Shown one piece after another: positions 47,172 through 56,024 of a DNA stretch of 64,000 nucleotides. Source of the stretch: Novosphingobium sp. IK01. GTDB lineage: Bacteria; Pseudomonadota; Alphaproteobacteria; Sphingomonadales; Sphingomonadaceae. The translations under genes and the position numbers were made by a program. The stretch covers positions 2,553,501 to 2,617,500 of the forward strand of contig NZ_BTFW01000001.1 of NCBI RefSeq assembly GCF_033242265.1, read 5' to 3'. How positions within the stretch are numbered: position 1 is the first letter of the stretch; each line of letters starts with the position of its first letter. The notes beneath the pieces are model-generated. The model saw only the letters and a list, made by a program, of their open reading frames with translations, was not told the origin of the DNA and did no database searches.

Positions 47172-47846
47172 ATGGCATACGCTGACCAACAGATGAGCGG
47201 TAACAAGATCACCGCGCTCATCATCGTTGCTCTTCTTCATGTCGCCGTGGGGTATGCGCTGGTCACCGGCCTTGCTTACTCGGCGTTCAAGAAGATCAAG
47301 GACGTGACCACCGCGGTCAAGATCGAGGAGGAAAAGCCGAAGGAGCCGCCGCCGCCGCCCCCGAAGCAGCCTGATCATCCGCCGCCGCCGCAGCAGATCG
47401 TCGCGCCGCCGCCGCCGATCAGTCTGAACGTGCCCGCACCGGCCATTCAGACCGTGCAGACGCCGCAGCCGCCTGCGCCGCCCGCACCGGTGGCCCTGCC
47501 GCCTGCGCCGCCCGCGCCGCCGGCCGCGCCGCCTGCGCCGCCTGCTGCGCCGCCGGTTCCCGGCACGCCGCGCGGTAATCCGGGCACCTGGGTGACGACG
47601 AACGACTATCCGTCGCGCGCCCTGCGTGAGGAACGCACCGGCACGACCTCGTTCCGCCTCGACTACGACGCGTCGGGCAAGCCTTCGAACTGCGCGATCA
47701 CGCGTTCGTCGGGCAGCCCCGATCTCGATCAGGCGACTTGCGAGAACCTGATGCGTCGCGCCCGCTTCAAGCCGGGCAGCCGCGATGGCCAGCCGGTTGG
47801 TGGTACCTTCAGCAGCTCGGTGCGCTGGGAGATCCCGAAGGACTGA
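47172..47846 (+). CDS. tonB: TonB family energy transducer
   Basis: 224 residues. A short cytoplasmic head is followed by one membrane helix with the conserved His (ALIIVALLHVAVGYALV) and a long Pro-rich spacer with an EKPKEPPPPPPKQP start and many PPAPPA repeats. The C-terminal TonB domain contains NDYPSRALREERTGTTSFRLDYD and ends VGGTFSSSVRWEIPKD. It moves proton-motive energy to outer-membrane receptors such as those at 15-20 kb. It heads an operon with exbB and two exbD genes, the gene order also known from Xanthomonas and other sphingomonads. Confidence 0.94.
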   Translation: MAYADQQMSGNKITALIIVALLHVAVGYALVTGLAYSAFKKIKDVTTAVKIEEEKPKEPPPPPPKQPDHPPPPQQIVAPPPPISLNVPAPAIQTVQTPQPPAPPAPVALPPAPPAPPAAPPAPPAAPPVPGTPRGNPGTWVTTNDYPSRALREERTGTTSFRLDYDASGKPSNCAITRSSGSPDLDQATCENLMRRARFKPGSRDGQPVGGTFSSSVRWEIPKD

Positions 47847-47930
47847 TGTCCTTCGCCCATCCCGGGACGCTCCTTCGTCCTGCTGCACCTCTTTTGCACT
47901 TGCTATCGAATTCTTGAGAGGAAGACCCGA

Positions 47931-48686
47931 ATGTTTATCCAGACGCTTGCCGCTGCTGCGGCTGATGCCGCCCCGCAGAACAAGTTCGGCTTCGTCGAAG
48001 CCCTGCAGGCCGGCGGGTTCATTTCGTACGCCACGGTGACCATCATGGGCATCATGTCGTTCGGTTCGTTCTTCATCCTGTTCACCAAGTTCCTCGAACA
48101 GTCGAAGATCATGGGTCAGTACAAGGCGATCGCCGCCATGTGGCGCGCCGGCAGCCTGCGCGAAGGCGCCGCCAAGCTCGACAAGAACAGCGCATGGCGC
48201 CAGCTCGTCGACGACGGCCTTGCCGCTGAAGACCAGCACGCCAAGATGACCGACGCCCTGGAAGCCCACGACTGGCTGCATGGTTCGCTCGCCCGTTCGG
48301 AAGCTTCGATCAACTCGAAGCTGGCTGGCGGCCTGCCCTTCCTCGCCACCGTGGGTGCTACCGCTCCGTTCATCGGTCTGTTCGGTACCGTGGTCGGCAT
48401 CTACCGCGCCCTGATCGCCATCGGTCTGGCCGGTTCGGCCTCGATCGACAAGGTTGCCGGCCCCGTCGGTGAATCGCTGATCATGACCGCGCTGGGTCTG
48501 CTCGTCGCCGTTCCCGCCGTGCTTGCCTACAACTGGCTCCAGGCGCGCAACAAGAAGATCGCCGAGATGCTCCAGGGCTTCTCGACCGACGTTCTGGCGA
48601 ACATCACCTCGAAGGGCGCTGTGAAGCCCGCCGTTGGTCCGGCTCCTGCCGCTGCCAAGCCGGCTGCTGCTCCGGTCAAGAAGTAA
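47931..48686 (+). CDS. exbB: ExbB/MotA/TolQ-type proton channel
   Basis: 251 residues with three membrane helices. The first is near ISYATVTIMGIMSFGSFFILF. The other two carry the channel motifs GGLPFLATVGATAPFIGLFGTVVGIYRAL and GESLIMTALGLLVAVPAVLAYNW. It forms the stator with ExbD that powers TonB. It lies 84 bases after tonB. Preferred codons and GCT/GGT-rich use suggest strong expression. The C-terminus is Ala/Pro/Lys-rich. Confidence 0.95.
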   Translation: MFIQTLAAAAADAAPQNKFGFVEALQAGGFISYATVTIMGIMSFGSFFILFTKFLEQSKIMGQYKAIAAMWRAGSLREGAAKLDKNSAWRQLVDDGLAAEDQHAKMTDALEAHDWLHGSLARSEASINSKLAGGLPFLATVGATAPFIGLFGTVVGIYRALIAIGLAGSASIDKVAGPVGESLIMTALGLLVAVPAVLAYNWLQARNKKIAEMLQGFSTDVLANITSKGAVKPAVGPAPAAAKPAAAPVKK

Positions 48687-48816
48687 GCTGTCACCTGCAA
48701 GACCGGTGGCGCCCTGTCGTCGGTCTTGTCCGCACAGAACGCGGGTCATGGCCGGGGCGGCCTTCCAGCCCAAACCCCGGCCCCTCCCGTGGCTTCAATC
48801 GGATAGGATGTAACCA

Positions 48817-49347
48817 ATGGCAATGTCTGTAGGCGGCGCTGGCGGAGAAGAACGCCCGATGTCGGACATCAACACCACGCCGCTCGTGGACGTGATGCTG
48901 GTGCTGCTGATCATCTTCCTCATCGCGGTTCCGGTTGCGATCCAGACCATCGAGAAGCTCAAGGTTCCCGTTCTGGCCTCGGAAGAGAGCCAGGAAAAGG
49001 TGGAAAACCTGCTGCTCGCCGTCGTCACGACCGACGACGCTGGCCGTAGCCCCGGCCAACCCGGTTATGCCGGATCGAGCCGGACCGGCGAATGCCGCGT
49101 CTATTTCAACAACGTGACCCCGGTGGACAACAACGAGCTGTACAAGCAGGCTTTCGATCGCCTCGACGCGATCGTGAAGCGTGAAGGCGGCGCGGCCAAC
49201 ATGGACCCGGAAAAGATCCCTGAAGTGCACATCCGTGGCGACGTGAACGTCCCCTGGAAGTGCATCGCCGGTGCGATCTACAACGTGCAGACCGCGGGCT
49301 ATCCCAAGGTCGGCTTCATCTCCACCCCGGTCGATCCGAACGGCTAA
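48817..49347 (+). CDS. exbD: ExbD/TolR family protein, first of two
   Basis: 176 residues. The N-terminal cytoplasmic part, ERPMSDINTTPLVDVMLVLLIIFLIAVPV, carries the conserved Asp in the membrane helix that conducts protons. The periplasmic domain is larger than in a standard ExbD (about 140). It includes an inserted stretch with one Cys (SRTGECRVYFNN) and later NVPWKCIAGAIYNVQTAGYPKVGFIS. It is followed 48 bases later by a second ExbD gene. Two non-identical ExbDs behind one ExbB is the sphingomonad/Xanthomonas arrangement. Confidence 0.93.
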   Translation: MAMSVGGAGGEERPMSDINTTPLVDVMLVLLIIFLIAVPVAIQTIEKLKVPVLASEESQEKVENLLLAVVTTDDAGRSPGQPGYAGSSRTGECRVYFNNVTPVDNNELYKQAFDRLDAIVKREGGAANMDPEKIPEVHIRGDVNVPWKCIAGAIYNVQTAGYPKVGFISTPVDPNG

Positions 49348-49395
49348 GCTGCTCGGCTCCCGATCAGGGCGCACACGCGAACAGGAGTAAATCCC

Positions 49396-49833
49396 ATGGC
49401 AATGAGCGGCGGCAAGGACGATGGCTCGCCGATGATGGAAATGAACACGACGCCGTTGATCGACGTCATGCTCGTGCTCCTCATCATGTTCATCATCACC
49501 ATCCCCGTGGCCACGCACTCGGTCAACGTGAACCTTCCGCAGGCGTCCCCGCCTACGAACAACCCGGTTGTTGACCCGGTGAAGAACAAGCTGATCCTCA
49601 CCCAGGACAACCAGGTTCTCTGGAATGGTTCGCCGGTGACCGACGGCAATCTGGTTTCGCTGCTCCAGGCGACCAAGGCGATGAGCCCGGAACCGGAACT
49701 TCAGTTCCAGCCGGACGGTGCCTCGAGCTACGAGCGGGCCAACCAGCTGCTGAAGATCATCACCGAATCCAAGGTGACCAAGTTCGGCTTCGTCGGCAAC
49801 GAGGGCTACGCCACCTTCGGGAAGGCGCAGTAA
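49396..49833 (+). CDS. exbD: ExbD/TolR family protein, second of two
   Basis: 145 residues, the normal length. The helix, MEMNTTPLIDVMLVLLIMFIITIPVAT, has the proton-conducting Asp. The short periplasmic domain ends ESKVTKFGFVGNEGYATFGKAQ. It differs strongly from the first ExbD in its periplasmic part, so the two may play different roles. It closes the tonB operon before a clear terminator. Confidence 0.94.
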   Translation: MAMSGGKDDGSPMMEMNTTPLIDVMLVLLIMFIITIPVATHSVNVNLPQASPPTNNPVVDPVKNKLILTQDNQVLWNGSPVTDGNLVSLLQATKAMSPEPELQFQPDGASSYERANQLLKIITESKVTKFGFVGNEGYATFGKAQ

Positions 49834-49873
49834 GAGCCGGTCTCCCGAACGCCACGTCGGGAAACAGAAACAG

Positions 49874-49899
49874 GGGGCGGAGCAATCCGCCCCTTTTTT
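49874..49899 (+). terminator. Terminator of the tonB-exbBDD operon
   Basis: GGGGCGGA (49874-49881) and TCCGCCCC (49886-49893) form a perfect 8-bp stem with a GCAA loop, followed by six T residues. Confidence 0.92.
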
Positions 49900-49955
49900 C
49901 GTGCCTGTTTTGACGGCCACTTATCGACAGGCGGGGTTTCGTGGTACGGGCAGGC

Positions 49956-51110
49956 ATGACCGCACGCATCGACCAGTTCCACGCCATCGCCGTCTCCACC
50001 CTGGCCCATCGTCTGGCCGGAGAAGGGCGCTCGATCATCCACATGGAATTCGGCCAGCCTTCGACCGGGGCCCCGGCAAAGGCGATCGAGAAAGCCCAGC
50101 ATGTGCTGGCCACCGACCCGATGGGCTATTGGGAAAGCCAGGCGCTTAAGGCACGGATCGCCCGGTCCTATGCCGACAGTGACGGCCTGAGCGTCGAGCC
50201 TCAGCAGATCATACTTACCTGCGGGGCCTCGCCCGCGCTGGTCATGGCGCTGACCTTGCGGTTTGCTCCCGGTGCGCGCGTGGCGCTCGCCCGGCCCGGC
50301 TATGTCGCCTATCGCAATACGCTGCGCAGCCTGCACATGGAGCCGGTCGAGCTGGAATGCGGGCCCGACGAACGCTTCAACATCACCGCTGCCGCGCTCG
50401 CCGCGATGGAACCCGCGCCCGATGGCCTGATTCTGGCCAGCCCGGCCAATCCCACCGGCACCGTGATTCCGCCCGAGGAGATGGCCGCCATTGCGCAAGT
50501 GTGCCGCGCGCGCGGCATCCGCGTGATCAGCGACGAGATCTACCACGGCCTGACCTATGATGGCGCGCAGGCCCGCTCGACGCTGGCCTTCGATCCCGAT
50601 GCGGTGATCATCAACAGCTTCTCGAAGTACTTCTCGATGGCGGGCTGGCGTCTGGGCTGGATGGTGGTTCCGCTCGATCAGGTCGATCAGGCGCGGGCGC
50701 GGATGGGCAACCTGACCCTTACACCGCCGGTGCTCAGCCAGCATGCGGGCCTCGTCGCCTTCGACTGCGGGGACGAACTCGAAGGGCATGTGAGGACATA
50801 TGCCCGCAACCGGCAGATCCTGCTCGATGCGCTGCCCGAACTGGGCCTTGCGCGGATCGCGCCGCCTGATGGGGCGTTCTACATCTGGGCCGACATCGCC
50901 CACCTGACGGACGATTCGATGGCCTTCTGCCTGAAGCTGCTCGAAGATACCGGGATCGCCACGGCGCCGGGGATCGATTTCGATCCCGTCGAAGGGCATC
51001 ACTTCTTCCGCATCAGTTTCGCGGTTTCCACGCCGCTGGTGGAAGAGGCGATTGCGCGGATGAAGCCGTGGTTCGCGGCGCGTCTGGCCGAGCGGGCGGT
51101 CGGGGCCTGA
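49956..51110 (+). CDS. Class I/II pyridoxal-phosphate aminotransferase
   Basis: About 384 residues from the ATG at 49956; a GTG at 49941 is possible. Fold type I features are HMEFGQPSTGAP, ASPANPTGTVIPPEEM (cofactor-binding Asn), SDEIYHGLTYD (Asp, Tyr) and the cofactor lysine in NSFSKYFSMAGWRLGW. The C-terminal Arg lies in FFRISFAVST. Members transfer amino groups between aspartate or aromatic acids and keto acids. The substrate is not evident. It is not linked to neighbouring biosynthetic genes. Confidence 0.88.
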   Translation: MTARIDQFHAIAVSTLAHRLAGEGRSIIHMEFGQPSTGAPAKAIEKAQHVLATDPMGYWESQALKARIARSYADSDGLSVEPQQIILTCGASPALVMALTLRFAPGARVALARPGYVAYRNTLRSLHMEPVELECGPDERFNITAAALAAMEPAPDGLILASPANPTGTVIPPEEMAAIAQVCRARGIRVISDEIYHGLTYDGAQARSTLAFDPDAVIINSFSKYFSMAGWRLGWMVVPLDQVDQARARMGNLTLTPPVLSQHAGLVAFDCGDELEGHVRTYARNRQILLDALPELGLARIAPPDGAFYIWADIAHLTDDSMAFCLKLLEDTGIATAPGIDFDPVEGHHFFRISFAVSTPLVEEAIARMKPWFAARLAERAVGA

Positions 51111-51119
51111 AGAAAGATC

Positions 51120-51240
51120 AATCCCGGAGGCCATCGCCCCCGGCCCCCCGGGAACTGATGCCGGTTGCCATGCCCAGCCTTGCCGATCGCGCGGCGGTAG
51201 CCAAAGATAATGGGGTGCAGGGGGCTTTGCCCCCTGCGTT
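51120..51240. repeat. Intergenic hairpin repeat, copy 3
   Basis: It combines both halves of the family. The left block, ATCCCGGAGGCCATCGCCCC plus the CCCCCCGGGAACTGATGCCGG stretch, matches 11213-11276. The right block, GCCAAAGATAATGGGGTGCA with GGGGGCTTTGCCCCC, matches the end of 28404-28562. It lies between convergent genes and would fold into strong hairpins. Confidence 0.75.
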
Positions 51241-51263
51241 ATCCCTTGTTCTTGAAATCAGGA

Positions 51264-51800
51264 TCAGTGCCCGGGAAAATCCATCAGGGCATCGACCGTG
51301 ACGCCTGCTGCGCGCAGGCGGTCGGCGCCGGCGAGGTCGGGCAGGTCGATCACGAAGAACGCGTGGGTGACGATGGCGCCTGCGCTGCGCAGCAGTTCCG
51401 TTGCGGCAAGGGCGGTGCCGCCCGTGGCGATCAGGTCGTCGACGAGGGCGACGTGCTGGCCCGGCGTAATCGTGGTCGGGTCGATTTCGAGGCGGTCGGT
51501 GCCGTATTCGAGCTGATAGTCGACGCCGATGGTCGGCACCGGCAGCTTGCCGGGCTTGCGCACGGGGATGAAGCCGATGCCGGCGTGGGCCGCTGCCGCA
51601 GCGCCGAAGATGAAGCCGCGGGCTTCCATGCCGGCCAGCATCGTGGCGCCGCTGGCCTGTGCGCGGGTGGCCAGATGCCCGATGGCGGCAGTCAGGCTCG
51701 GGCCATGGCCGATCAGCGTGGTCACGTCACGGAACAGGATTCCCGGTGCGGGGAAATCGGGAACGGTGCGGACGAATTGCTTGAGGTCTTCCGGGGTCAT
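51264..51800 (-). CDS. apt: Adenine phosphoribosyltransferase
   Basis: 178 residues from the ATG at 51800. It starts DLKQFVRTVPDFPAPGILFRDVTTL, the usual APRT head, and carries the PRPP loop VALVDDLIATGGTALAATELL and GMEARGFIFGAA. It salvages adenine to AMP. It lies behind petC with a strong terminator between them, so it is probably expressed from its own promoter. Confidence 0.96.
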   Translation of the reverse strand: MTPEDLKQFVRTVPDFPAPGILFRDVTTLIGHGPSLTAAIGHLATRAQASGATMLAGMEARGFIFGAAAAAHAGIGFIPVRKPGKLPVPTIGVDYQLEYGTDRLEIDPTTITPGQHVALVDDLIATGGTALAATELLRSAGAIVTHAFFVIDLPDLAGADRLRAAGVTVDALMDFPGH

Positions 51801-51827
51801 GCAGCGCCTTTGGCCTGTGGATACGAA

Positions 51828-51853
51828 AAAGGCCACCGTTTCGGGTGGCCTTT
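51828..51853 (-). terminator. Terminator of the petABC operon
   Basis: AAAGGCCACC (51828-51837) pairs with GGTGGCCTTT (51844-51853). On the minus strand the stem is followed by a T-rich tail, about 50 bases after the petC stop. Confidence 0.88.
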
Positions 51854-51899
51854 CGCGTTTTTTGTCGGGTGCGGGTGCACCAGAGATAATTTCTTGCCC

Positions 51900-52718
51900 T
51901 CAGTGGACCTTGGCCCAGACGTTGCGCTTGGCAAGGTAGGCCAGCACGGTGGCGGCGAGCAGGAAGGCGAGGACAGCCCAGCCGGTCTGCTTGCGCTTTT
52001 CCATCTTGGGTTCGGCGGTCCAGGCCAGGAAGGCGGCGACGTCGGCGGACATCTGTTCCTTGGTGGCCTTGGTGCCGTCGCCATAAGTCACCTGGTCGTC
52101 GGCCAGCGGGGCGGGCATGGCGATGTTGAGGTTGGCGAAATAGGGATTGTAGAACAAGCCGTCGGGCGTCTTGGCGTCCGGGAACTTCTTGAGCAGCTCG
52201 GCGGGCTGGTCCTGATAGCCGGTCAGCAGCGAATAGACGTATTCGGGGCCTTCGTGGCGGGCCTTGGTGATCAGCGAGAGGTCGGGCGGGCTGCCGGTTC
52301 CGGCGTAGTAGACCATCGGGAAATGGTCGGCCGGGGTGTTGTCGCGCTCGCCGGTTTCACCGGTCTTGGGATCGAAGGTCTTGGCCTTGGTGGCCCAGTC
52401 CTTGGCGATGGCCTTCACTTCGGCTTCGGAATAGCCGAGCGCGGCCAGATCGCGGAAGGCGACGAAGTGGAGCGAGTGGCAGTTCGAGCAGACTTCCTTG
52501 TAGACCTGGAAGCCGCGCTGGAGCTGCGCCTTGTCGAACCGGCCGAAGGGGCCGTTGAACGAGAAACCGGGCTCCGGCTCGCGCGGGGCAAGGTGGAATT
52601 CCTTGACGGCGGTGGCCGGTTCGGGATCGCGCATGTTCTGGACCACGCCCACCCCGAACGACCAGAGCAGCGCGACGGCGAAGAAGAGGCCGACAAGGGG
52701 ACCAAAAAGACGGACCAT
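51900..52718 (-). CDS. petC: Cytochrome c1 of the bc1 complex
   Basis: 272 residues. There is an N-terminal hydrophobic leader, a haem-c site CSNCH (in YKEVCSNCHSLHFVAFRDLA), the Met ligand region near FNPYFANLNIAMPAPL-type sequence (here FYNPYFANLNIAMPAPLADDQ), and a C-terminal membrane anchor WAVLAFLLAATVLAYLAKR. It carries electrons from the Rieske protein to cytochrome c. It is the last gene of petA-petB-petC, 35 bases after petB. Confidence 0.96.
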   Translation of the reverse strand: MVRLFGPLVGLFFAVALLWSFGVGVVQNMRDPEPATAVKEFHLAPREPEPGFSFNGPFGRFDKAQLQRGFQVYKEVCSNCHSLHFVAFRDLAALGYSEAEVKAIAKDWATKAKTFDPKTGETGERDNTPADHFPMVYYAGTGSPPDLSLITKARHEGPEYVYSLLTGYQDQPAELLKKFPDAKTPDGLFYNPYFANLNIAMPAPLADDQVTYGDGTKATKEQMSADVAAFLAWTAEPKMEKRKQTGWAVLAFLLAATVLAYLAKRNVWAKVH

Positions 52719-52753
52719 GGGGTTCTCTTTCCTGTGTGCGGTTCGCGCGGGGC

Positions 52754-54046
52754 TCAGGCGCCGGGGGCCGGGGCCGAAGCGGGAGCCGTCTGGTCATCTT
52801 CGCCCAGCACGGCCTGGGTGATCGAGAAGGGCAGCGGGAGCGGCTTCTCGACCGAGGCGACGATCGGCAGGATGACGAGGAAGTGGAGGAAATAGTATGT
52901 GGCGGCGATCTGCGAGATCAGCACATACTTGGTTTCCGCCGGCGAACCGCCGCAATAGCCGAGCACCAGCACGTCGATCACCAGAAGGTAGAAGAACGGG
53001 CGGAACAGCGGGCGATAGCGCCCCGAGCGCACCGGCGAGGTATCCAGCCAGGGCAGGAAGAACCACACGAGGATGGCGCTGAACATCGCCAGCACGCCCA
53101 TCAGCTTGGCCGGGATGAACAGGAAGTCGGCGGTGAACGCGCGCAGGATCGCGTAGAACGGCCAGAAATACCATTCGGGCACGATGTGCGCGGGCGTGGA
53201 GAGCGGGTTGGCCTGGATGTAGTTGTCCGGGTGGCCGAGCGCGTTGGGCATGAAGAACAGCATGGCGCAGTAGAGGATCGCGAAGACCCCGAGGCCGAAG
53301 CCGTCCTTGGCGGTGTAGTAGGGGTGGAAGGGCACGGTGTCCGACTCGGTCTTCACCTCGACCCCGGTGGGGTTGGAGGAACCGGGGATGTGCAGCGCCC
53401 AGATATGCAGGATCACCACGCCCAGAATCACGAAGGGCAGCAGGAAGTGCAGGGAGAAGAAGCGGTTGAGCGAGGCGTTGTCCGGTGCGTAGCCGCCCAG
53501 CAGCCAGTGTTGCAGCGGTTCGCCCACGAAGGGGATCGCCGAGAACAGCCCGGTGATGACCTTGGCGCCCCAGAAGCTCATCTGGCCCCAGGGCAGCACG
53601 TAGCCCATGAAGGCGGTGGCCATCATCAGCAGGAAGATCGTCACGCCCAGAAGCCAGATCATCTCGCGCGGGGCCTTGTAGGACGAGAAATAGAACCCGC
53701 GGAAGATGTGGATATAGACCACCACGAAGAAGGCCGAGGCGCCGTTGGCGTGGGCATAGCGCAGCATCCAGCCCCAGTTCACGTCGCGCATGATGTGCTC
53801 GACGCTGTCGAAGGCGACGCCCGCATTGGCCGCATAGTGCATGGCCAGCACGACGCCGGTGACGATCTGGAGCATCAGGCAGACCCCGGCGAGCACGCCG
53901 AAGTTCCACCAGTAGTTGAGGTTGCGCGGCACCGGATAGCCCGCGCCGACCGCATTGTAGACGAAGCGGGGCAGCGGGAGCTTCTCGTCGAGCCACTGCA
54001 TCAGCGGGTGGCTCGGCTTGTACGTTTTCGCCCAGGGAAAGCTCAT
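52754..54046 (-). CDS. petB: Cytochrome b of the bc1 complex
   Basis: 430 residues, eight membrane segments. Haem-b histidines lie in [18 protein letters not shown] and [20 protein letters not shown], and in [20 protein letters not shown]. The quinol-site PEW motif is in [18 protein letters not shown]. The C-terminus continues past the usual end with an Ala/Pro tail. It forms the quinone-oxidising core with petA and petC. It lies 11 bases after petA. Confidence 0.97.
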   Translation of the reverse strand: MSFPWAKTYKPSHPLMQWLDEKLPLPRFVYNAVGAGYPVPRNLNYWWNFGVLAGVCLMLQIVTGVVLAMHYAANAGVAFDSVEHIMRDVNWGWMLRYAHANGASAFFVVVYIHIFRGFYFSSYKAPREMIWLLGVTIFLLMMATAFMGYVLPWGQMSFWGAKVITGLFSAIPFVGEPLQHWLLGGYAPDNASLNRFFSLHFLLPFVILGVVILHIWALHIPGSSNPTGVEVKTESDTVPFHPYYTAKDGFGLGVFAILYCAMLFFMPNALGHPDNYIQANPLSTPAHIVPEWYFWPFYAILRAFTADFLFIPAKLMGVLAMFSAILVWFFLPWLDTSPVRSGRYRPLFRPFFYLLVIDVLVLGYCGGSPAETKYVLISQIAATYYFLHFLVILPIVASVEKPLPLPFSITQAVLGEDDQTAPASAPAPGA

Positions 54047-54057
54047 GGTGTCTATCC

Positions 54058-54651
54058 TCAGCCGATCTTCACGACAGTGTCGGACGTGAATTCATAAGGG
54101 GGCACTTCCAGGTTCTTGGGGGCCGGACCCTTGCGGATGCGCGCGGCGGTATCATATGACGAGCCGTGGCACGGGCAGAAATAGCCGCCGAATTCGCCCT
54201 TCACCTCGCCCTCGCCCGCGCCCAGCGGCACGCAGCCCAGATGGGTGCACACGCCCATGGTGATCAGCCAGTTCGTCTTGCCCGGCTTGGTGCGCTCGGC
54301 CAGCGTCTGGGGATCGCGCAGCGAGGCCACGTCGACCTTGTTGGCCGCAGTGATTTCCTCGGGCGTGAGGTTGCGGATGAAGACCGGCTGCTTGCGGAAG
54401 ACCGCCTTGATCGCCTGCCCTGCCGAAATCTGCGAAATGTCGATTTCGGTCGAGCTTTCGGCCAGCACGTCGGCCGAGGGCGCCATTTGCGAGACGAGCG
54501 GCACGAGCACGGCCACTCCACCCACACCGGCAAAGCTCACCGCCGCGATGTTGATGAAATCGCGCCGTCGCACACCGTTTTCGTCGGTCGCGGGCGAATC
54601 GGTGTCGCCTGCGGTCACGTCGCTCGCGTTCACGAATGCCTCATCCGCCAT
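54058..54651 (-). CDS. petA: Rieske iron-sulfur subunit of the bc1 complex
   Basis: 197 residues from the ATG at 54651, with AGGGA 6 bases upstream. A Tat-type twin Arg, [21 protein letters not shown], precedes the single membrane helix. The 2Fe-2S ligands are in [11 protein letters not shown] and [10 protein letters not shown]. It passes electrons from quinol to cytochrome c1. It is the first gene of petABC. Confidence 0.96.
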   Translation of the reverse strand: MADEAFVNASDVTAGDTDSPATDENGVRRRDFINIAAVSFAGVGGVAVLVPLVSQMAPSADVLAESSTEIDISQISAGQAIKAVFRKQPVFIRNLTPEEITAANKVDVASLRDPQTLAERTKPGKTNWLITMGVCTHLGCVPLGAGEGEVKGEFGGYFCPCHGSSYDTAARIRKGPAPKNLEVPPYEFTSDTVVKIG

Positions 54652-54898
54652 TGATAATCCCTGCCTGCTGCCGCCCCCGCCTGCAAAGGGCCGGGCACGA
54701 TAAATCCCCCTCCTCGCGCGCGGCGGCATGGTGGGCCGCTTGCCTTGCGCGCCGGGTCGCCGTGTTTTGAACGTGCCTGACCCGATCCGTAACGAGGGTG
54801 ATAGACTTAGTTACACGGCTTTGCCAACAGGCATTTTATCAGGGAAATTGCGCGGTTTTTGCGCTTTCTCAATGCATCCTGACGGGGCAGGGGCGGGA

Positions 54899-56017
54899 TC
54901 AGGAAATCGTTTCGAAGCCCGCCGCTGCTGGCCAGTGGGGGGCCGAAACGGCCATCGCCTTGAAGAGATTTCCCATTTCCTCGGGAGCGACCAGTCGGGC
55001 GAGGGCGCGCGCGATGGTCTGGGCATGGTCGGGCGCGCTGCGGGCGAGCCCCTGGGCACGGGCCTCGATTCCCAGACGCTGGAGGAACGGCCCCTGGGGC
55101 ACGATTCCCTCGACGCGCGCGCCAGCCTGCTGCGCCACGGGCACCAGCGCGGAAAAATCGACGAGCGCGGTCAGGTCTGCCTCGCCCGGCGTGGCGAAGG
55201 GATCGACCTTTTGATGGGCGCGCACGGCCTGAAGCGTGCTGCCGGTGTGGGGGGCATCATGGCCATAGTCGATCAGCAGGGCCGTGCCGCCCTGGGCGAC
55301 CAGCCGCGCGGCGATCTCGGCGACGACGGCGCTGGCAGCCGGGCAGGTCTCGATGATGGCGCCTTCGGGCAGGTCGGCGCGGTCGGCGGGGACGGCAGCA
55401 TCCATCGGGCGGTCGCCGGCCACGGGCAGCAGGCGGCCCTGTTGTGTCGAATATCCGGTGTCTCCCGGTTCTCCCGGCGCGCGTTCGGCTCCGGCTTCGG
55501 GTTGCCAGCCGACCATGCGCTCGCGCCAGCCGCCTTCCATTCGCACGATCTGGCGGACGGGCAGGGCATCGAGAAATTCATTGCCCACGATCAGCAGCGG
55601 GCAATCGCCGGGCAGGGTGGAAAAGTCGTCGTGCCAGCAGGCCTGCGGAAAACGCTGGCGCTGGAGCGCGCGCAGGGCCGGGCTGGTCTCGACGAAATGG
55701 ACTTGCGGGACGAGGCCCTGACGCGCGGCGGCGCGCAGGGCATCCTGCGCCAGCGTGCCGCGTCCGGGCCCGGCCTCGACATAGGCGACAGGTTCGGGGC
55801 GGCCTGCCCTGATCCACACATCGGCCAGCCACAGGCCGATCATCTCGCCGAACATCTGGCTGATCTCGGGGGCGGTGATGAAGTCGCCGCCATGGCCGAG
55901 CGGATCGCGCGTGGTGTAGTAGCGCGCGTTGGATTCGGCCATGAAATGGGCCACGCTGATCGGGCCGGTGGCCTGGATCAGGCGGGCAAAGACTTCGATC
56001 AGCGGTTCGCTGGCCAT
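54899..56017 (-). CDS. MidA/NDUFAF7-type SAM methyltransferase
   Basis: 372 residues from the ATG at 56017. The start, LIEVFARLIQATGPISVAHFM, is followed by YYTTRDPLGHGGDFITAPEISQMFGEMIGLW, the family signature, and the SAM site VAYVEAGPGRGTLAQD. A later GNEFLDALPVRQ is another mark. In eukaryotes the relative NDUFAF7 methylates an arginine of complex I during assembly; bacterial members probably modify a similar target. It follows lgt by 7 bases in the same direction. Confidence 0.92.
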   Translation of the reverse strand: MASEPLIEVFARLIQATGPISVAHFMAESNARYYTTRDPLGHGGDFITAPEISQMFGEMIGLWLADVWIRAGRPEPVAYVEAGPGRGTLAQDALRAAARQGLVPQVHFVETSPALRALQRQRFPQACWHDDFSTLPGDCPLLIVGNEFLDALPVRQIVRMEGGWRERMVGWQPEAGAERAPGEPGDTGYSTQQGRLLPVAGDRPMDAAVPADRADLPEGAIIETCPAASAVVAEIAARLVAQGGTALLIDYGHDAPHTGSTLQAVRAHQKVDPFATPGEADLTALVDFSALVPVAQQAGARVEGIVPQGPFLQRLGIEARAQGLARSAPDHAQTIARALARLVAPEEMGNLFKAMAVSAPHWPAAAGFETIS

Positions 56018-56024
56018 CGGGGAA

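Noticed and set aside
47340..47570. Repetitive CCGCCG-rich DNA as a repeat array or CRISPR
   Set aside because: It encodes the Pro-rich spacer of TonB in frame; there are no direct repeats with unique spacers. No CRISPR array was seen anywhere in the window.
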